Of a stretch of DNA of 43,563 nt, positions 34,092-42,591 are shown in pieces. The stretch is taken from positions 1 through 43,563 of the forward strand of contig JAFSMW010000062.1 of the NCBI GenBank assembly GCA_017447745.1, written 5' to 3'. Every line of letters starts with the position of its first letter. Positions within the stretch are counted from its first letter, which is position 1. The notes under the pieces were generated by a model, which was given only the letters and a program-made list of their open reading frames with translations, was not told the DNA's origin and searched no databases. The DNA comes from Thermoguttaceae bacterium (lineage in GTDB: Bacteria > Planctomycetota > Planctomycetia > Pirellulales > Thermoguttaceae). The position numbers were made by a program, and so were the translations under genes.

Positions 34092-36551
34092 TTATCCTAC
34101 ATAGAGCTTTAGTCTTGGGCTACCTGAAAAGTCTTCGTCTGAAAAATCGCCATCTTCTGAATCCGGTTGAGTAACGGCGGCGGTCGCTTCTGCAGCAATT
34201 AGAGCAAAATGTCGGGCGGAGTCCATGTTGTCAAATCGACCTTGAACCAGACGACGCAGCGAGGACGCCTGGTCTTCCGGCGCCGAATCGGCGGATGAAG
34301 ACGCGGAATCCGGCGACAGAGAAACGTCCAGCTTGTCGGACAGTTCGACGCTTGCCAGCAGGGCGTTGATTTGTTCTTGAGTGAACCGGCTTTCCCAGTC
34401 GGACAGAGCTTTGAGCGGGAAGTAGTTGCGATAATAATGGTATTTCAGATAAAAGACCAGCGGGAAACCGGTTCCGGTAAACTCCGGTTCTGACCATTGA
34501 CCGTCCGGTTCCTGACGATCCAGAAGATAGCGAATTCCCTTAACGACGGATTCGGACGCGCCTTCTCCGCTGGCGATAAGCCCCAACAACGCCCATGCGG
34601 TTTGTGACGCCGTTGAGTTCCCCGTTCCTTTTAAGAGCGGGTTTTGATAGCTGTCGAGCGTTTCACCCCAGCCGCCGTCTGAATGTTGATGCGCTTTGAG
34701 CCAGTTAACGCCCGCGGCGACCGTCGGGTCTTTCGGGGCGACGCCGACCGCCGCCAGACCGTTGAGAGCCTCGCCCGTTCCGTAGATGTAATTCGCTCCC
34801 CAACGTCCAAACCAGGATCCGTCCGGCAGCTGCTCTTTGCGACAAAACTCAACGGCTCGGTCAAGTGCGAAGCCGCACGGGCGATCCGCGCTGCCGCGCG
34901 CCTGCCGAAATCCGCTCCCGTTGGTCGCTTGTGAATCCTCACTACTGTCTCTTGCCTCTTGCTTCTTGCCTTCCCCCCCGGAACAGCGGTATCCCAACGC
35001 GCCGAGCGCTTCCAGAATTCGTCCTGTAATATCGGACGTGCTGGGGTCAATCATGGCATTGTGATCGGCAAACGGAACGTGACAAAGAAACTGCCGGTTG
35101 TTGTTTTTGTCAAACGACGCCCAGCCGCCGTCGCTGTTTTGCATTCCCATCAGCCACGTAACGCAGCGGTCAATGGCGGCTTGAAGGTTCTCTGGCGAGC
35201 AGAGGTCTTCAGGATTCGCTTTGCCTTCGATGGCGTTTCCTGTTTCGGTTGCATTCCTCAGAGCATCGCTCAATTCATGTATCGCCATAATTGCCATGGC
35301 GGAATCGTCGCAGTCCGGGTAGAAATCGTTATGGTATTCAAACGCCCAGCCGCCTGGGGGGGTACTGGGATTGACCTGCGCCCAGTCGCCTTTTTCCGTG
35401 TGCTGTTTTGGCAAAAGCCATTCCAACGCTTTGCGAACGGATTTTGACGCTGGGGAGTCTCCTTCGACCCGGATTCCGCCCGCCGCTAAAGCGCGAAGAG
35501 TCAAAACGGTGTCCCAAATCGGAGACAGACATGGTACGCCGTGAGCGGACGGGTTCCCGTTGGCGTCAATGCCGTCGTCGACAATGAGTTTATGGAATTC
35601 GTTGAGAAAATACTGGACTTCCGGCGATTCGTCGGCGTATCCTTGCGCTTTCATGGCGACAAGTCCCCAAATAATCGGCGGTTGAATCGCGCCGGGACCG
35701 TCGCTGTTTTTGCAATGTTCCAGCAGCCAAGAGTTCATCTTATTAATCGCGCTTTTTCGAATAAACCATTTGCCAAACCAGCGCTGATATTTCTTCAAAA
35801 GAACGTCTGTTCCGCGGAAGAATCGCTCCCAAGAGAAGAACCCAGGAGCTTTTTCAATCTGCCCTGGCTTGAGAACTTTCGGAGCTGACAGCGGAGGCCA
35901 CTGTTCCGGCGCGTTGTGAAACAACTCTCGAATTCCCTTTTCGATGGGTAAATGTCGAACTGGACGCAACGCCGAGACAATCGATAGCGGCGCGATAATC
36001 GTTCTCGTCCAGGAACTGACGGCGTACATGTTAATCGGAAACCATTTCGGCAAGAGAATCAACTCCGGCGGCACGGCTGGGCATTGATCGTAGGAAATCT
36101 GTCCCAGCAAAGCCAGATAAAATCGCGTAAAGCTGTTTATTTTATCCGCCCCCCCCATTCTCATAACGGCTTCTCTCGCTCGCTGCATATATGGCGCGTT
36201 GAGAGAATGTCCAGTCAATTTCAGAGCGAAATACGCCTTGACGGTGTTGGTAATAGAATCTTCTCCGCCGGTATACATGGGCCAACCGCCGGTTTCAGAC
36301 TGCGTTAAAAGGAGATGATTTGCCAGCTTTTTTGCCAGCGGGGATTCTTCCTGACCCAAAAACGCAAGCAGAATAACGGCTTCGCCTTCCAGAAGAGCGT
36401 CGCCTTCCAGCTCCGCTCTCCAATGCCCGTCTTCGTTTTGCTGAGAAAAAAAGAAATCCTGACAACGGCGAATCGCTTCATGCAATTCCACCGCAGATGG
36501 CGTTGCGATTGCCAGACGTTTTGATTCAAATGTCTCGTTCATAGCGCTCAA
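34092..36551 (-). CDS. shc: Squalene-hopene cyclase with repeat-derived insertion
   Basis: Cyclises squalene to hopene, the first step to hopanoid membrane lipids, as a monotopic membrane enzyme. The 819-residue protein has the alpha-toroid QW repeats (DGHWRAE, QNSDGGWASF, LPDGSWFGRWG, HSDGGWGE, EPDGQWSE). The catalytic acid motif is DCDDSA at 413-418 (commonly DxDDTA). It is much longer than the usual 630-700. Residues about 524-561 come from repeat DNA at 34869-34982, inserted in frame between two helices, and the C-terminal 80-90 residues are a Ser/Asp-rich tail of unknown role. It is a single gene, convergent with lptD. Confidence 0.93.
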   Translation of the reverse strand: MSAMNETFESKRLAIATPSAVELHEAIRRCQDFFFSQQNEDGHWRAELEGDALLEGEAVILLAFLGQEESPLAKKLANHLLLTQSETGGWPMYTGGEDSITNTVKAYFALKLTGHSLNAPYMQRAREAVMRMGGADKINSFTRFYLALLGQISYDQCPAVPPELILLPKWFPINMYAVSSWTRTIIAPLSIVSALRPVRHLPIEKGIRELFHNAPEQWPPLSAPKVLKPGQIEKAPGFFSWERFFRGTDVLLKKYQRWFGKWFIRKSAINKMNSWLLEHCKNSDGPGAIQPPIIWGLVAMKAQGYADESPEVQYFLNEFHKLIVDDGIDANGNPSAHGVPCLSPIWDTVLTLRALAAGGIRVEGDSPASKSVRKALEWLLPKQHTEKGDWAQVNPSTPPGGWAFEYHNDFYPDCDDSAMAIMAIHELSDALRNATETGNAIEGKANPEDLCSPENLQAAIDRCVTWLMGMQNSDGGWASFDKNNNRQFLCHVPFADHNAMIDPSTSDITGRILEALGALGYRCSGGEGKKQEARDSSEDSQATNGSGFRQARGSADRPCGFALDRAVEFCRKEQLPDGSWFGRWGANYIYGTGEALNGLAAVGVAPKDPTVAAGVNWLKAHQHSDGGWGETLDSYQNPLLKGTGNSTASQTAWALLGLIASGEGASESVVKGIRYLLDRQEPDGQWSEPEFTGTGFPLVFYLKYHYYRNYFPLKALSDWESRFTQEQINALLASVELSDKLDVSLSPDSASSSADSAPEDQASSLRRLVQGRFDNMDSARHFALIAAEATAAVTQPDSEDGDFSDEDFSGSPRLKLYVG
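34869..34982. repeat. Repeat insertion inside the hopene cyclase gene
   Basis: Holds GTGCGAAGCCGCACGGGC (from 34865), the exact 19-mer CCGCTCCCGTTGGTCGCTT (34912-34930) shared with 12853-12871, and TTGCCTC/TTGCTTC heptamers (about 34940-34972). It adds about 38 residues without breaking the frame. Confidence 0.75.
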
Positions 36552-36623
36552 TCGACGTCAAAGGCTTTTGAATCGTTGGTTCTCAGAGTTCCGTTCTGAT
36601 TTTGTATCCAACTGAAGCCCTTT

Positions 36624-36639
36624 GACTAATATATTAGTC
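36624..36639 (-). promoter_or_regulatory. Palindrome upstream of the hopene cyclase gene
   Basis: GACTAATATATTAGTC is a perfect 16-base palindrome 73 bases before the start. It overlaps a TTGAAT/TATTAG promoter-like pair on the minus strand, so it may be an operator. Confidence 0.35.
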
Positions 36640-36829
36640 CATACAATATTCAAAATCGATATAACCAGTTTATCCATTATGCCAATTCATACAACCCCTA
36701 ATCAAGAGTTTTGCTCTGATTTTTTGATTTTTTTAAAGTTGGCGTCGTTAAAATCACTCATATTTTCTCTATTTTGAAACTGGGACGGGCTTCTATGTGT
36801 AATATTGACTATTTGCGTAAAATTTCCTC

Positions 36830-36858
36830 TTGCTAGATTACCCAAAATACTGTATCAT
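36830..36858 (+). promoter_or_regulatory. Promoter of the parvulin gene
   Basis: TTGCTA at 36830-36835, a 17-base spacer and TATCAT at 36853-36858. The leader of about 145 bases would contain the family C repeat. Confidence 0.4.
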
Positions 36859-36881
36859 AAAAATGGCTCAGACTTTTAATT

Positions 36882-36993
36882 AAGCTTTTAGCTTCTAGCA
36901 TTTAGCTTTGCGATTTTAGCTATCAGCTTAAAATGTTAACGCCGAGTACTACAAAAGCACAAGCTAATAGCTAGCAACCAATAGCTAGTAGCT
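36882..36993. repeat. Heptamer hairpin repeat, family C (copy 3)
   Basis: TTTTAGC/TTCTAGC heptamers, core AACGCCGAG..TACAAA..GCACA as in copy 1, and GCTAATA/GCTAGTA heptamers at the right. The rest of 36552-37010 is AT-rich with no gene seen. Confidence 0.75.
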
Positions 36994-37010
36994 TTTTAGC
37001 GGCTTATTAA

Positions 37011-38714
37011 ATGATTTTTAATCCGATGTTTATACGAGTTCCTGTTTTTTTCAAATTGATAATAACGCTGACGTTGTTCAGTTCTGTAGCGCTGGGTCAG
37101 GACGGCTACGAATCGCCCGTTTTGGACGACGAAGATTTTACTCAGCCCTTTCAACGGAGAATCAATGAAAGGAACGCGGCGCAACAGTCCGTCCAACAGA
37201 TCCCGACTGGTCAAAACGCTCCTGTAAAACAGCCTGTCCCGGAAAAGCAAAAACGCGGAGGTCTTTTTGATCGTGGGGCGTCTGCCAATCAAAGCGGAAA
37301 AAATAATTCCGCAGCGTCCGCTCCAAAACCTGTCGAAAACGATAAAAACGCTAAATCGTCATGGTGGAAATTCTGGGAAAAGAAGGAGAAAAATCCCGAG
37401 CCGGAAATGACGCCTTCAAATTATCCTGCGCCTCAGCAAACGAATCCTCGCACGACGTCAAACGCTCCCCGGTACGAGCAGACAGCGCCCCGGAATGAGC
37501 AGCCTCCTCGGTACGACCAGCCCGCTCCGCCGGCATATCAAAACCCAAGTTCAGGCAATTCAAGTGTGAATCCTCCTGTTTCCTCTACAGCGCAAACACA
37601 AATTCGAACTGCAACCGGAACTGAGATGAAACCAACCGCTCAGGCGGACGTCCAAACCCAGCAATACGATTGGTCGCAATCCCGATATGACAGCATGAGG
37701 GCGGGGAATCTGCCAGGACAACAACCGTTTCTCACCTATAACGGCGCTAAAATCGTAGCGAAAGTGGAGAACGCCGTAATTCTCGAAAGCGACGTCCAGG
37801 CGGGAGTTAGAAAACGAATCGCCAAAATGCAGCGAGAAGCCAAAAAGAACGGCGCTGATCCGCTGACGGAAAACGAGCTTCAACGAGAGATTCAAATGTG
37901 GCATGTTCAGGTTCTTCAGGAACTGGTTCAGCATCACGTAATGTTTACCAGAGCCTGCGCTTCCATTCCAAGAGAAAATCTCGAAAACGTCAAAGCCGCT
38001 GTCGACAAGGCGTTTGACGACAAACAGCTTCCTGTTATGATTAAAGAATACGGCGTCGCTTCGCAATGGGAACTGGAACAGGCGCTCAAGGCGGAGGGAT
38101 CGTGTATCGAAAAAGAAAAGAAAAAATTCTTTGAGCAGTCCATTGGAATCCAGTGGCTGCAAATGCAGGCGGATCCGGTTAAAGAAATACGTCACGATCA
38201 AATTATGGAGTATTACAATAGCCATATTGATCAGTATACCATCACGCCCAAGGCTCGCTGGGAAGAGCTGGTTGTATTCAAGTTCAAGTTTCCTTCTCGC
38301 GAAGAGGCGTACAAGGCGATTCAAAAGATGGGACAGGCAGTTGTAGCGGGAAAGCCGTTTGCAGAGGTTGCAAAACAGAGCTCTCAGGGCGTTACCGCTT
38401 CCGACGGCGGAAAACGAGACTGGGTTTCTCCCGGCGTGTTGAACAGCGAACCTCTCAATAAGGCGATTTTTGAACAGCCGGTCGGAGAACTCAGCCCCCG
38501 AATTCTCGAAGACGAAAACTGCTTTTATATCGTTCGCGTTCTGGAACGGCACGGGAAAAGAATGATTCCCTTTGAAGAAGCTCAAACGGAAATTCGTAAA
38601 AAACTGACGTCCGAACAGGAAGAAGCAAACCGTAGAAAAGCATTCGAAAAAGTGTTCAGCGAAGCCAAAGTTACAATTGTGGGCAACGAACAATCGAATG
38701 AAAAGCCGGAATAG
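37011..38714 (+). CDS. Secreted parvulin-type peptidyl-prolyl isomerase (SurA/PpiC-like)
   Basis: The 567-residue exported protein (signal peptide to about residue 29) has a 200-residue Pro/Gln/Asn-rich, probably disordered N-terminal part. A SurA_N-type helical chaperone segment (about 245-330) and a parvulin rotamase domain (about 412-511: ARWEELVVFKF, FAEVAKQSSQG, SDGGKRDWVSPG, IFEQPVGELSP) follow. SurA-like proteins help outer-membrane beta-barrels fold in the periplasm, which fits the LptD-like protein two genes upstream. The low-complexity part may span the periplasm. It is followed after 49 bases by the lactonase-fold gene. Confidence 0.88.
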   Translation: MIFNPMFIRVPVFFKLIITLTLFSSVALGQDGYESPVLDDEDFTQPFQRRINERNAAQQSVQQIPTGQNAPVKQPVPEKQKRGGLFDRGASANQSGKNNSAASAPKPVENDKNAKSSWWKFWEKKEKNPEPEMTPSNYPAPQQTNPRTTSNAPRYEQTAPRNEQPPRYDQPAPPAYQNPSSGNSSVNPPVSSTAQTQIRTATGTEMKPTAQADVQTQQYDWSQSRYDSMRAGNLPGQQPFLTYNGAKIVAKVENAVILESDVQAGVRKRIAKMQREAKKNGADPLTENELQREIQMWHVQVLQELVQHHVMFTRACASIPRENLENVKAAVDKAFDDKQLPVMIKEYGVASQWELEQALKAEGSCIEKEKKKFFEQSIGIQWLQMQADPVKEIRHDQIMEYYNSHIDQYTITPKARWEELVVFKFKFPSREEAYKAIQKMGQAVVAGKPFAEVAKQSSQGVTASDGGKRDWVSPGVLNSEPLNKAIFEQPVGELSPRILEDENCFYIVRVLERHGKRMIPFEEAQTEIRKKLTSEQEEANRRKAFEKVFSEAKVTIVGNEQSNEKPE

Positions 38715-38763
38715 TTTTTAATTTGGAATACGTAACAAAAAAAGACAATCACATGGTTTTATC

Positions 38764-39951
38764 ATGAAACAAACATCCCCTTTTTTATACGCGATTATCG
38801 CGTGCGCTGCAATCATGACAAATCTTTCCGCCGTCAAAGCTGAAGAGCGAGTTTTTTATATCGGAACTCAGGCGTCGCCGACATCCTCCCCCGATATTGA
38901 AGTCAGTCGAGGAATTTATCGAGGAGTGTTTAACGACCAGACTGGCGAGATCAAGATTCTCGGTTTGGCGGCGGAAGCGAAGAACCCGTCGTTTGTCGTC
39001 AAACATCCGACGCTCAACTGCTATTATTCCGTCTCCGGGCATGGCATAGACGGTCAGGGATCAGTTGACGCCTGGGAAAAACAGGACGACGGTTCGCTCA
39101 AAAAGATCAATTCTCAACGATCCGGCGGTCAGGGGCCGTGCCATTTGTCCGTGCATCCCAACGGGAAATGTCTGTTTGTTGCGAACTATTCCGGCGGTCA
39201 GGCGGCGATGATTCAAATTCTGTCAGACGGCAGTCTGGGAGAAGTTTTATCCGATCAACACGTCGGATACGGTCCCAATACGGTTCGGCAGGAAAGGGCG
39301 CACGCGCACTGGATGAACGTCGACCCGACCGGGAAACGCGTTTTGTGCTGCGATTTAGGGTGCGATAAAGTTTACTCCATGCTCCTTGGCGACGAGTCTT
39401 TTGAATGGCAGCCGAACCCGAAGTTCCCCTTCGCTCAGGTTTCCAGCGGAGCAGGGTGCCGACACGCTATTTTTTCAGCTGACGGGACGTATTTGTTTGT
39501 TCTCAACGAGCTGTCGTCAACCATTGACGTCTTTCTGTACGATTCCAAAAGCGGTTCCATGACAGTCGTTCAGTCCGATACAACTTTGCCGAAGGACTTC
39601 CGCGGAACGAACAAGGCTGCGGCGATTTGCGATCTGAAAACCGAAGAGGACGAATTTGTCTATTGTTCCAATCGCGGAGCAAACCTGCTGACGGTTTTCA
39701 AAGTCAATTCCGGAGAGATCCGCGGCGATCGCGAACAGTGCGGAACCGTCCTCGAAACCGTTCAGTATATAACCTCCGGCGGGAACGCGCCGCGATTCGT
39801 CGGTATCGACCCGACCGGAAAATTCCTTCTGTCGTGCAATAAAAAGACGTGCAACATCGTCGTTTACGCCATCGATCAGAAAACCGGAAAGCTGACCCAG
39901 ACCGGGTTTGAAGCCAACGTCGGCTGGCCGCTGTCGATTGCCTGGGAATAA
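38764..39951 (+). CDS. Secreted lactonase-family seven-bladed beta-propeller
   Basis: The 395-residue protein starts with a signal peptide (about residues 1-27). It has the repeated blade pattern of the 6-phosphogluconolactonase (YbhE/Pgl) family: VKHPTLNCYYSVS, GQGPCHLSVHPNGKCLFVANYSGG, AHWMNVDPTGKRVLCCDLGCDKV, CRHAIFSADGTYLFVLNEL, and PRFVGIDPTGKFLLSCNK. The cytosolic members hydrolyse 6-phosphogluconolactone. This one is exported, so it probably acts on another lactone or only binds a ligand; secreted paralogues are common in planctomycetes. Start ATG 38764 is preceded by no clear ribosome site. Confidence 0.88.
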   Translation: MKQTSPFLYAIIACAAIMTNLSAVKAEERVFYIGTQASPTSSPDIEVSRGIYRGVFNDQTGEIKILGLAAEAKNPSFVVKHPTLNCYYSVSGHGIDGQGSVDAWEKQDDGSLKKINSQRSGGQGPCHLSVHPNGKCLFVANYSGGQAAMIQILSDGSLGEVLSDQHVGYGPNTVRQERAHAHWMNVDPTGKRVLCCDLGCDKVYSMLLGDESFEWQPNPKFPFAQVSSGAGCRHAIFSADGTYLFVLNELSSTIDVFLYDSKSGSMTVVQSDTTLPKDFRGTNKAAAICDLKTEEDEFVYCSNRGANLLTVFKVNSGEIRGDREQCGTVLETVQYITSGGNAPRFVGIDPTGKFLLSCNKKTCNIVVYAIDQKTGKLTQTGFEANVGWPLSIAWE

Positions 39952-40023
39952 GATTTGAACATTTTGATTGTCTTATTCAGACAATTTTCTGTTTTTCTTA
40001 CTGATAAATTGATAAAAATCGTG

Positions 40024-40029
40024 TATAAT
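40024..40029 (+). promoter_or_regulatory. Possible -10 box of the glycosyltransferase pair
   Basis: TATAAT preceded by TG; no good -35 at normal spacing. A family F fragment (GCCCGTGCGGCTTCGC at 40091-40106) lies between it and the start codon. Confidence 0.3.
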
Positions 40030-40135
40030 ATAGAAAAACGTTCATAACCGACAGGTGCGGCGCGAACAGGGAGCGGCGTCTCGCCGTTTCGCCCGTGCGG
40101 CTTCGCCCCTTTCATGTATTTACACGAAAAACAAT

Positions 40136-40954
40136 ATGGATAATCCAACAAATATCCCCTATACAACTCAATGGTACAACAACATCCGCAGCGTGATTGG
40201 CGAATCCGCTTGTAAAACGCTGGGGCTGTTCGCCATTCCAGACGACTTTGAACTGTCGGTTGTCATTCCGGTTTACAACGAAGAAAAAACGCTGGAAACG
40301 TTAGTCAGAGCCGTCGCCAGCGTTCCGATTCGCAAACAGATTATTTTGGTTGACGACTGCAGCAAAGACAACTCCCGATCTGTAATGCAGGAACTGGAAC
40401 TGACGATTCCTGACGAATGGAACCGGGTAACGTTAGGGTATCACGACGTCAACCAGGGCAAAGGCGCCGCATTAAGAACTGGGTTCGCTCAGGCGGAAGG
40501 CGACGTTGTGATTATTCAAGACGCCGACCTGGAATACGATCCCAATGAATACCCCCGACTGCTCAAGCCGATTCTTGACGGCAAGGCGGACGTCGTTTAT
40601 GGAAGCCGATTTTTGGGCGACCAGCCGCACCGAGTCCTTTATTACTGGCATTCCATGGGAAACAAGTTCTTGACGACTCTGTCGAACTGGTTTACCGATC
40701 TCAATTTGACGGACATGGAGACGTGCTATAAGCTCTTTCGTCGAGAGTGCATTCAGGAAATTCTTCCTGAACTGCAACAAAACCGCTTTGGCTTCGAACC
40801 GGAAGTTACCGCGCGTCTTGCTCGAAAAAAGTATCGTATTTACGAAATGAGCATCAGCTATTCCGGGCGAACGTACGAAGAAGGTAAAAAAATTGGCTGG
40901 AAAGACGGATTCCGAGCGCTGTACTGCATTGTTCGGTACGGACTGTTCAGGTAA
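40136..40954 (+). CDS. GT2 glycosyltransferase, polyprenyl-phosphate sugar synthase type
   Basis: The 272-residue cytosolic enzyme has the GT-A fold: [14 protein letters not shown] near residue 40, VDDCSKDNS near 75, and the metal-binding QDADLEYDP near 128. The YGSRFLG and later motifs resemble DPM1/ArnC-like enzymes that transfer a sugar from a nucleotide to polyprenyl phosphate. It lacks C-terminal membrane helices. I start it at ATG 40136; the longer frame from 40055 would be encoded by a family F repeat. The GT-C-type membrane protein begins 7 bases after its stop, so the pair probably makes and then uses a lipid-linked sugar. Confidence 0.9.
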   Translation: MDNPTNIPYTTQWYNNIRSVIGESACKTLGLFAIPDDFELSVVIPVYNEEKTLETLVRAVASVPIRKQIILVDDCSKDNSRSVMQELELTIPDEWNRVTLGYHDVNQGKGAALRTGFAQAEGDVVIIQDADLEYDPNEYPRLLKPILDGKADVVYGSRFLGDQPHRVLYYWHSMGNKFLTTLSNWFTDLNLTDMETCYKLFRRECIQEILPELQQNRFGFEPEVTARLARKKYRIYEMSISYSGRTYEEGKKIGWKDGFRALYCIVRYGLFR

Positions 40955-40961
40955 CGTTTAG

Positions 40962-42314
40962 ATGAAATACGCGCTTTCGCTTCTACTGGCGGTTGGCTTG
41001 ACGTTATTTATTTGGATCGGATGCGTCAATCGGGAGTATTTGTCAGATTATAAACTCGCTTTTAATCCGGATGCAATAACCTATTTGGATTTGGGGCAGA
41101 ACGTTTGGGTTTACGGCGCATATTCCAGACGTCTCGCGCCGCCATATACGCCGGATTTCAAATGGACGCCGGTATTCCCCGTTTTGGCTGGCGGCGCCGA
41201 TTGCTTATTGGGAACTGCCGGGGTTTTTGTCTTGAACATTGTCTTGTCTGCGCTTTCGTGTTTGATTGTTTATCGCCTTGTAGAGTATTACTTCAACGCT
41301 AAAGCGGGAACGGCTGCGTCCTGTTTGTTTGCGCTGGATACGCTGATATGGTCGCTAAACTTTCAAGCGATGTCAGACGTTGCTTTTGTTACATTTGTTT
41401 TAGTTGGGCTTTATTTTACGCTGCCAGCGCTGTTTCCCAAAGACGAAACTCAAACGCCTGCTTTCTGGCGTCTGATTCCAGGCGGCTTGGGGTTGAGCGT
41501 TGCAATTTTGACTCGTCCGACGGGGCTGTATTTGCCGATTGTCATTTTGCTCTGCTATGCGATAAAAGCGTTGTTTTCCAGAACGAATCTGATTCGTTCT
41601 TCCGTTTTCGCGCTGACATTCCTGTTGTGTTCCTTCTCGCTTGCCGGATTGTGGATGTTTCGTAATTATCAGACCTTTGGAATTTTTACTCTTTCCAGCA
41701 ACGAGAATATTGTCATGGTTTACTATACCGGCGGCGGAGCGTGGCAGACGGAGTTTAATTGCAGCCTTTCAGAAGCGCAGGACAAGATTCAAAAAGAATT
41801 TAACCTCCCCTCTGACGAAGTTTGTCATAACGCTGATGCATTCGGTAAAGATCCCGCTGAAATTGACCGTCAGCTCAAAGCGTGTAAACGCGACGTTTTG
41901 TTGAAATATCCAGTTTCATTGATTAAATCCGCGATGATTGGCGTTCCGAAATCGCTTATTGCTCATGAAACCGGAATATTCGCCCAACTGACAAAACAGG
42001 ACTGGCAAGGCGCAGGCAATCTGTTTTCCAATTCGCCAATACTGATTTTAATCTTTGTTTGGAGCGTTCTGTTCCAGATAATCGTTATTTGCGGAGGGCT
42101 GATTGGAATGATCGGTTCCTGGATTAAAAGTCCCAATTCGCGTTGGGCGATTTTCTGCGTAGCAGGAATAGCGGCTTATTTTATCCTCACGATGGGACTG
42201 TCCGGAGCGGACTGCTGCGCTCGATATCGTCTTCCGCTAATGCCGGTTTTAATCGCTTTTGCCGCTATAACGATAACAACCCTTTGGGAAAAATACAAAG
42301 CGCCTAAAGAATAA
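40962..42314 (+). CDS. GT-C-type membrane glycosyltransferase (ArnT/PMT-like)
   Basis: The 450-residue protein has about ten membrane helices from residue 3 to the C terminus. The first external loop contains YKLAFNPDAITYLDLG, with an acidic pair in the place where GT-C enzymes hold catalytic Asp/Glu. Such enzymes transfer a sugar from polyprenyl phosphate to lipid A, protein or a polymer outside the membrane. Acceptor and sugar cannot be told. The 7-base gap to the GT2 gene indicates one operon and suggests the GT2 product is its donor synthase. The large loop about residues 260-320 is soluble and probably binds the acceptor. Confidence 0.8.
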   Translation: MKYALSLLLAVGLTLFIWIGCVNREYLSDYKLAFNPDAITYLDLGQNVWVYGAYSRRLAPPYTPDFKWTPVFPVLAGGADCLLGTAGVFVLNIVLSALSCLIVYRLVEYYFNAKAGTAASCLFALDTLIWSLNFQAMSDVAFVTFVLVGLYFTLPALFPKDETQTPAFWRLIPGGLGLSVAILTRPTGLYLPIVILLCYAIKALFSRTNLIRSSVFALTFLLCSFSLAGLWMFRNYQTFGIFTLSSNENIVMVYYTGGGAWQTEFNCSLSEAQDKIQKEFNLPSDEVCHNADAFGKDPAEIDRQLKACKRDVLLKYPVSLIKSAMIGVPKSLIAHETGIFAQLTKQDWQGAGNLFSNSPILILIFVWSVLFQIIVICGGLIGMIGSWIKSPNSRWAIFCVAGIAAYFILTMGLSGADCCARYRLPLMPVLIAFAAITITTLWEKYKAPKE

Positions 42315-42339
42315 ATAAAGACTCTTCTGGTAAGTTGGC

Positions 42340-42420
42340 GCCCGCTCATAACCAACGGGGAGCGCGAAGCGGCTCTGCTGCCGACAGTCTCTTTTCCTCG
42401 TTTCGCCGCTTGCGTAAAAA
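42340..42420. repeat. Family F-like repeat fragment
   Basis: Contains, reversed, a close match to CGCTCCCGTTGGT (ACCAACGGGGAGCG near 42352), followed by CGAAGCGGCTCTGCTGCCGAC. Part of the gap 42315-42591. Confidence 0.5.
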
Positions 42421-42446
42421 GATAACGACTTTTGCGCAATATTGAA

Positions 42447-42474
42447 TTGACTTCTAAACTATTGCGAGTATAAT
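42447..42474 (+). promoter_or_regulatory. Promoter of araA
   Basis: TTGACT at 42447-42452, a 16-base spacer and TATAAT at 42469-42474. The leader of about 110 bases is largely the family B hairpin. I see no AraC-type or AraR-type operator that I could name. Confidence 0.6.
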
Positions 42475-42483
42475 AAGAAAGTA

Positions 42484-42568
42484 ATTAGTGGTAAGTTTTA
42501 AGTGGTTAGGACGCAAGCGATCCTCTAACTTACCACTTACTACTTACTACTAACCACTTATTACTAAT
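42484..42568. repeat. Heptamer hairpin repeat, family B (copy 3)
   Basis: AGTGGTA/AGTTTTA heptamers, centre AGGACGCAAGCGATCCT, then TTACCAC and TACTTAC heptamers. It would be transcribed as part of the araA leader. Confidence 0.75.
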
Positions 42569-42591
42569 CGTCCTTTACCCCTCAATTCGCC

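Noticed and set aside
40055-40135. N-terminal extension of the GT2 enzyme to 40055
   Set aside because: The 27 extra codons lie in a family F repeat with Arg/Ala-rich sequence; ATG 40136 fits the family start.
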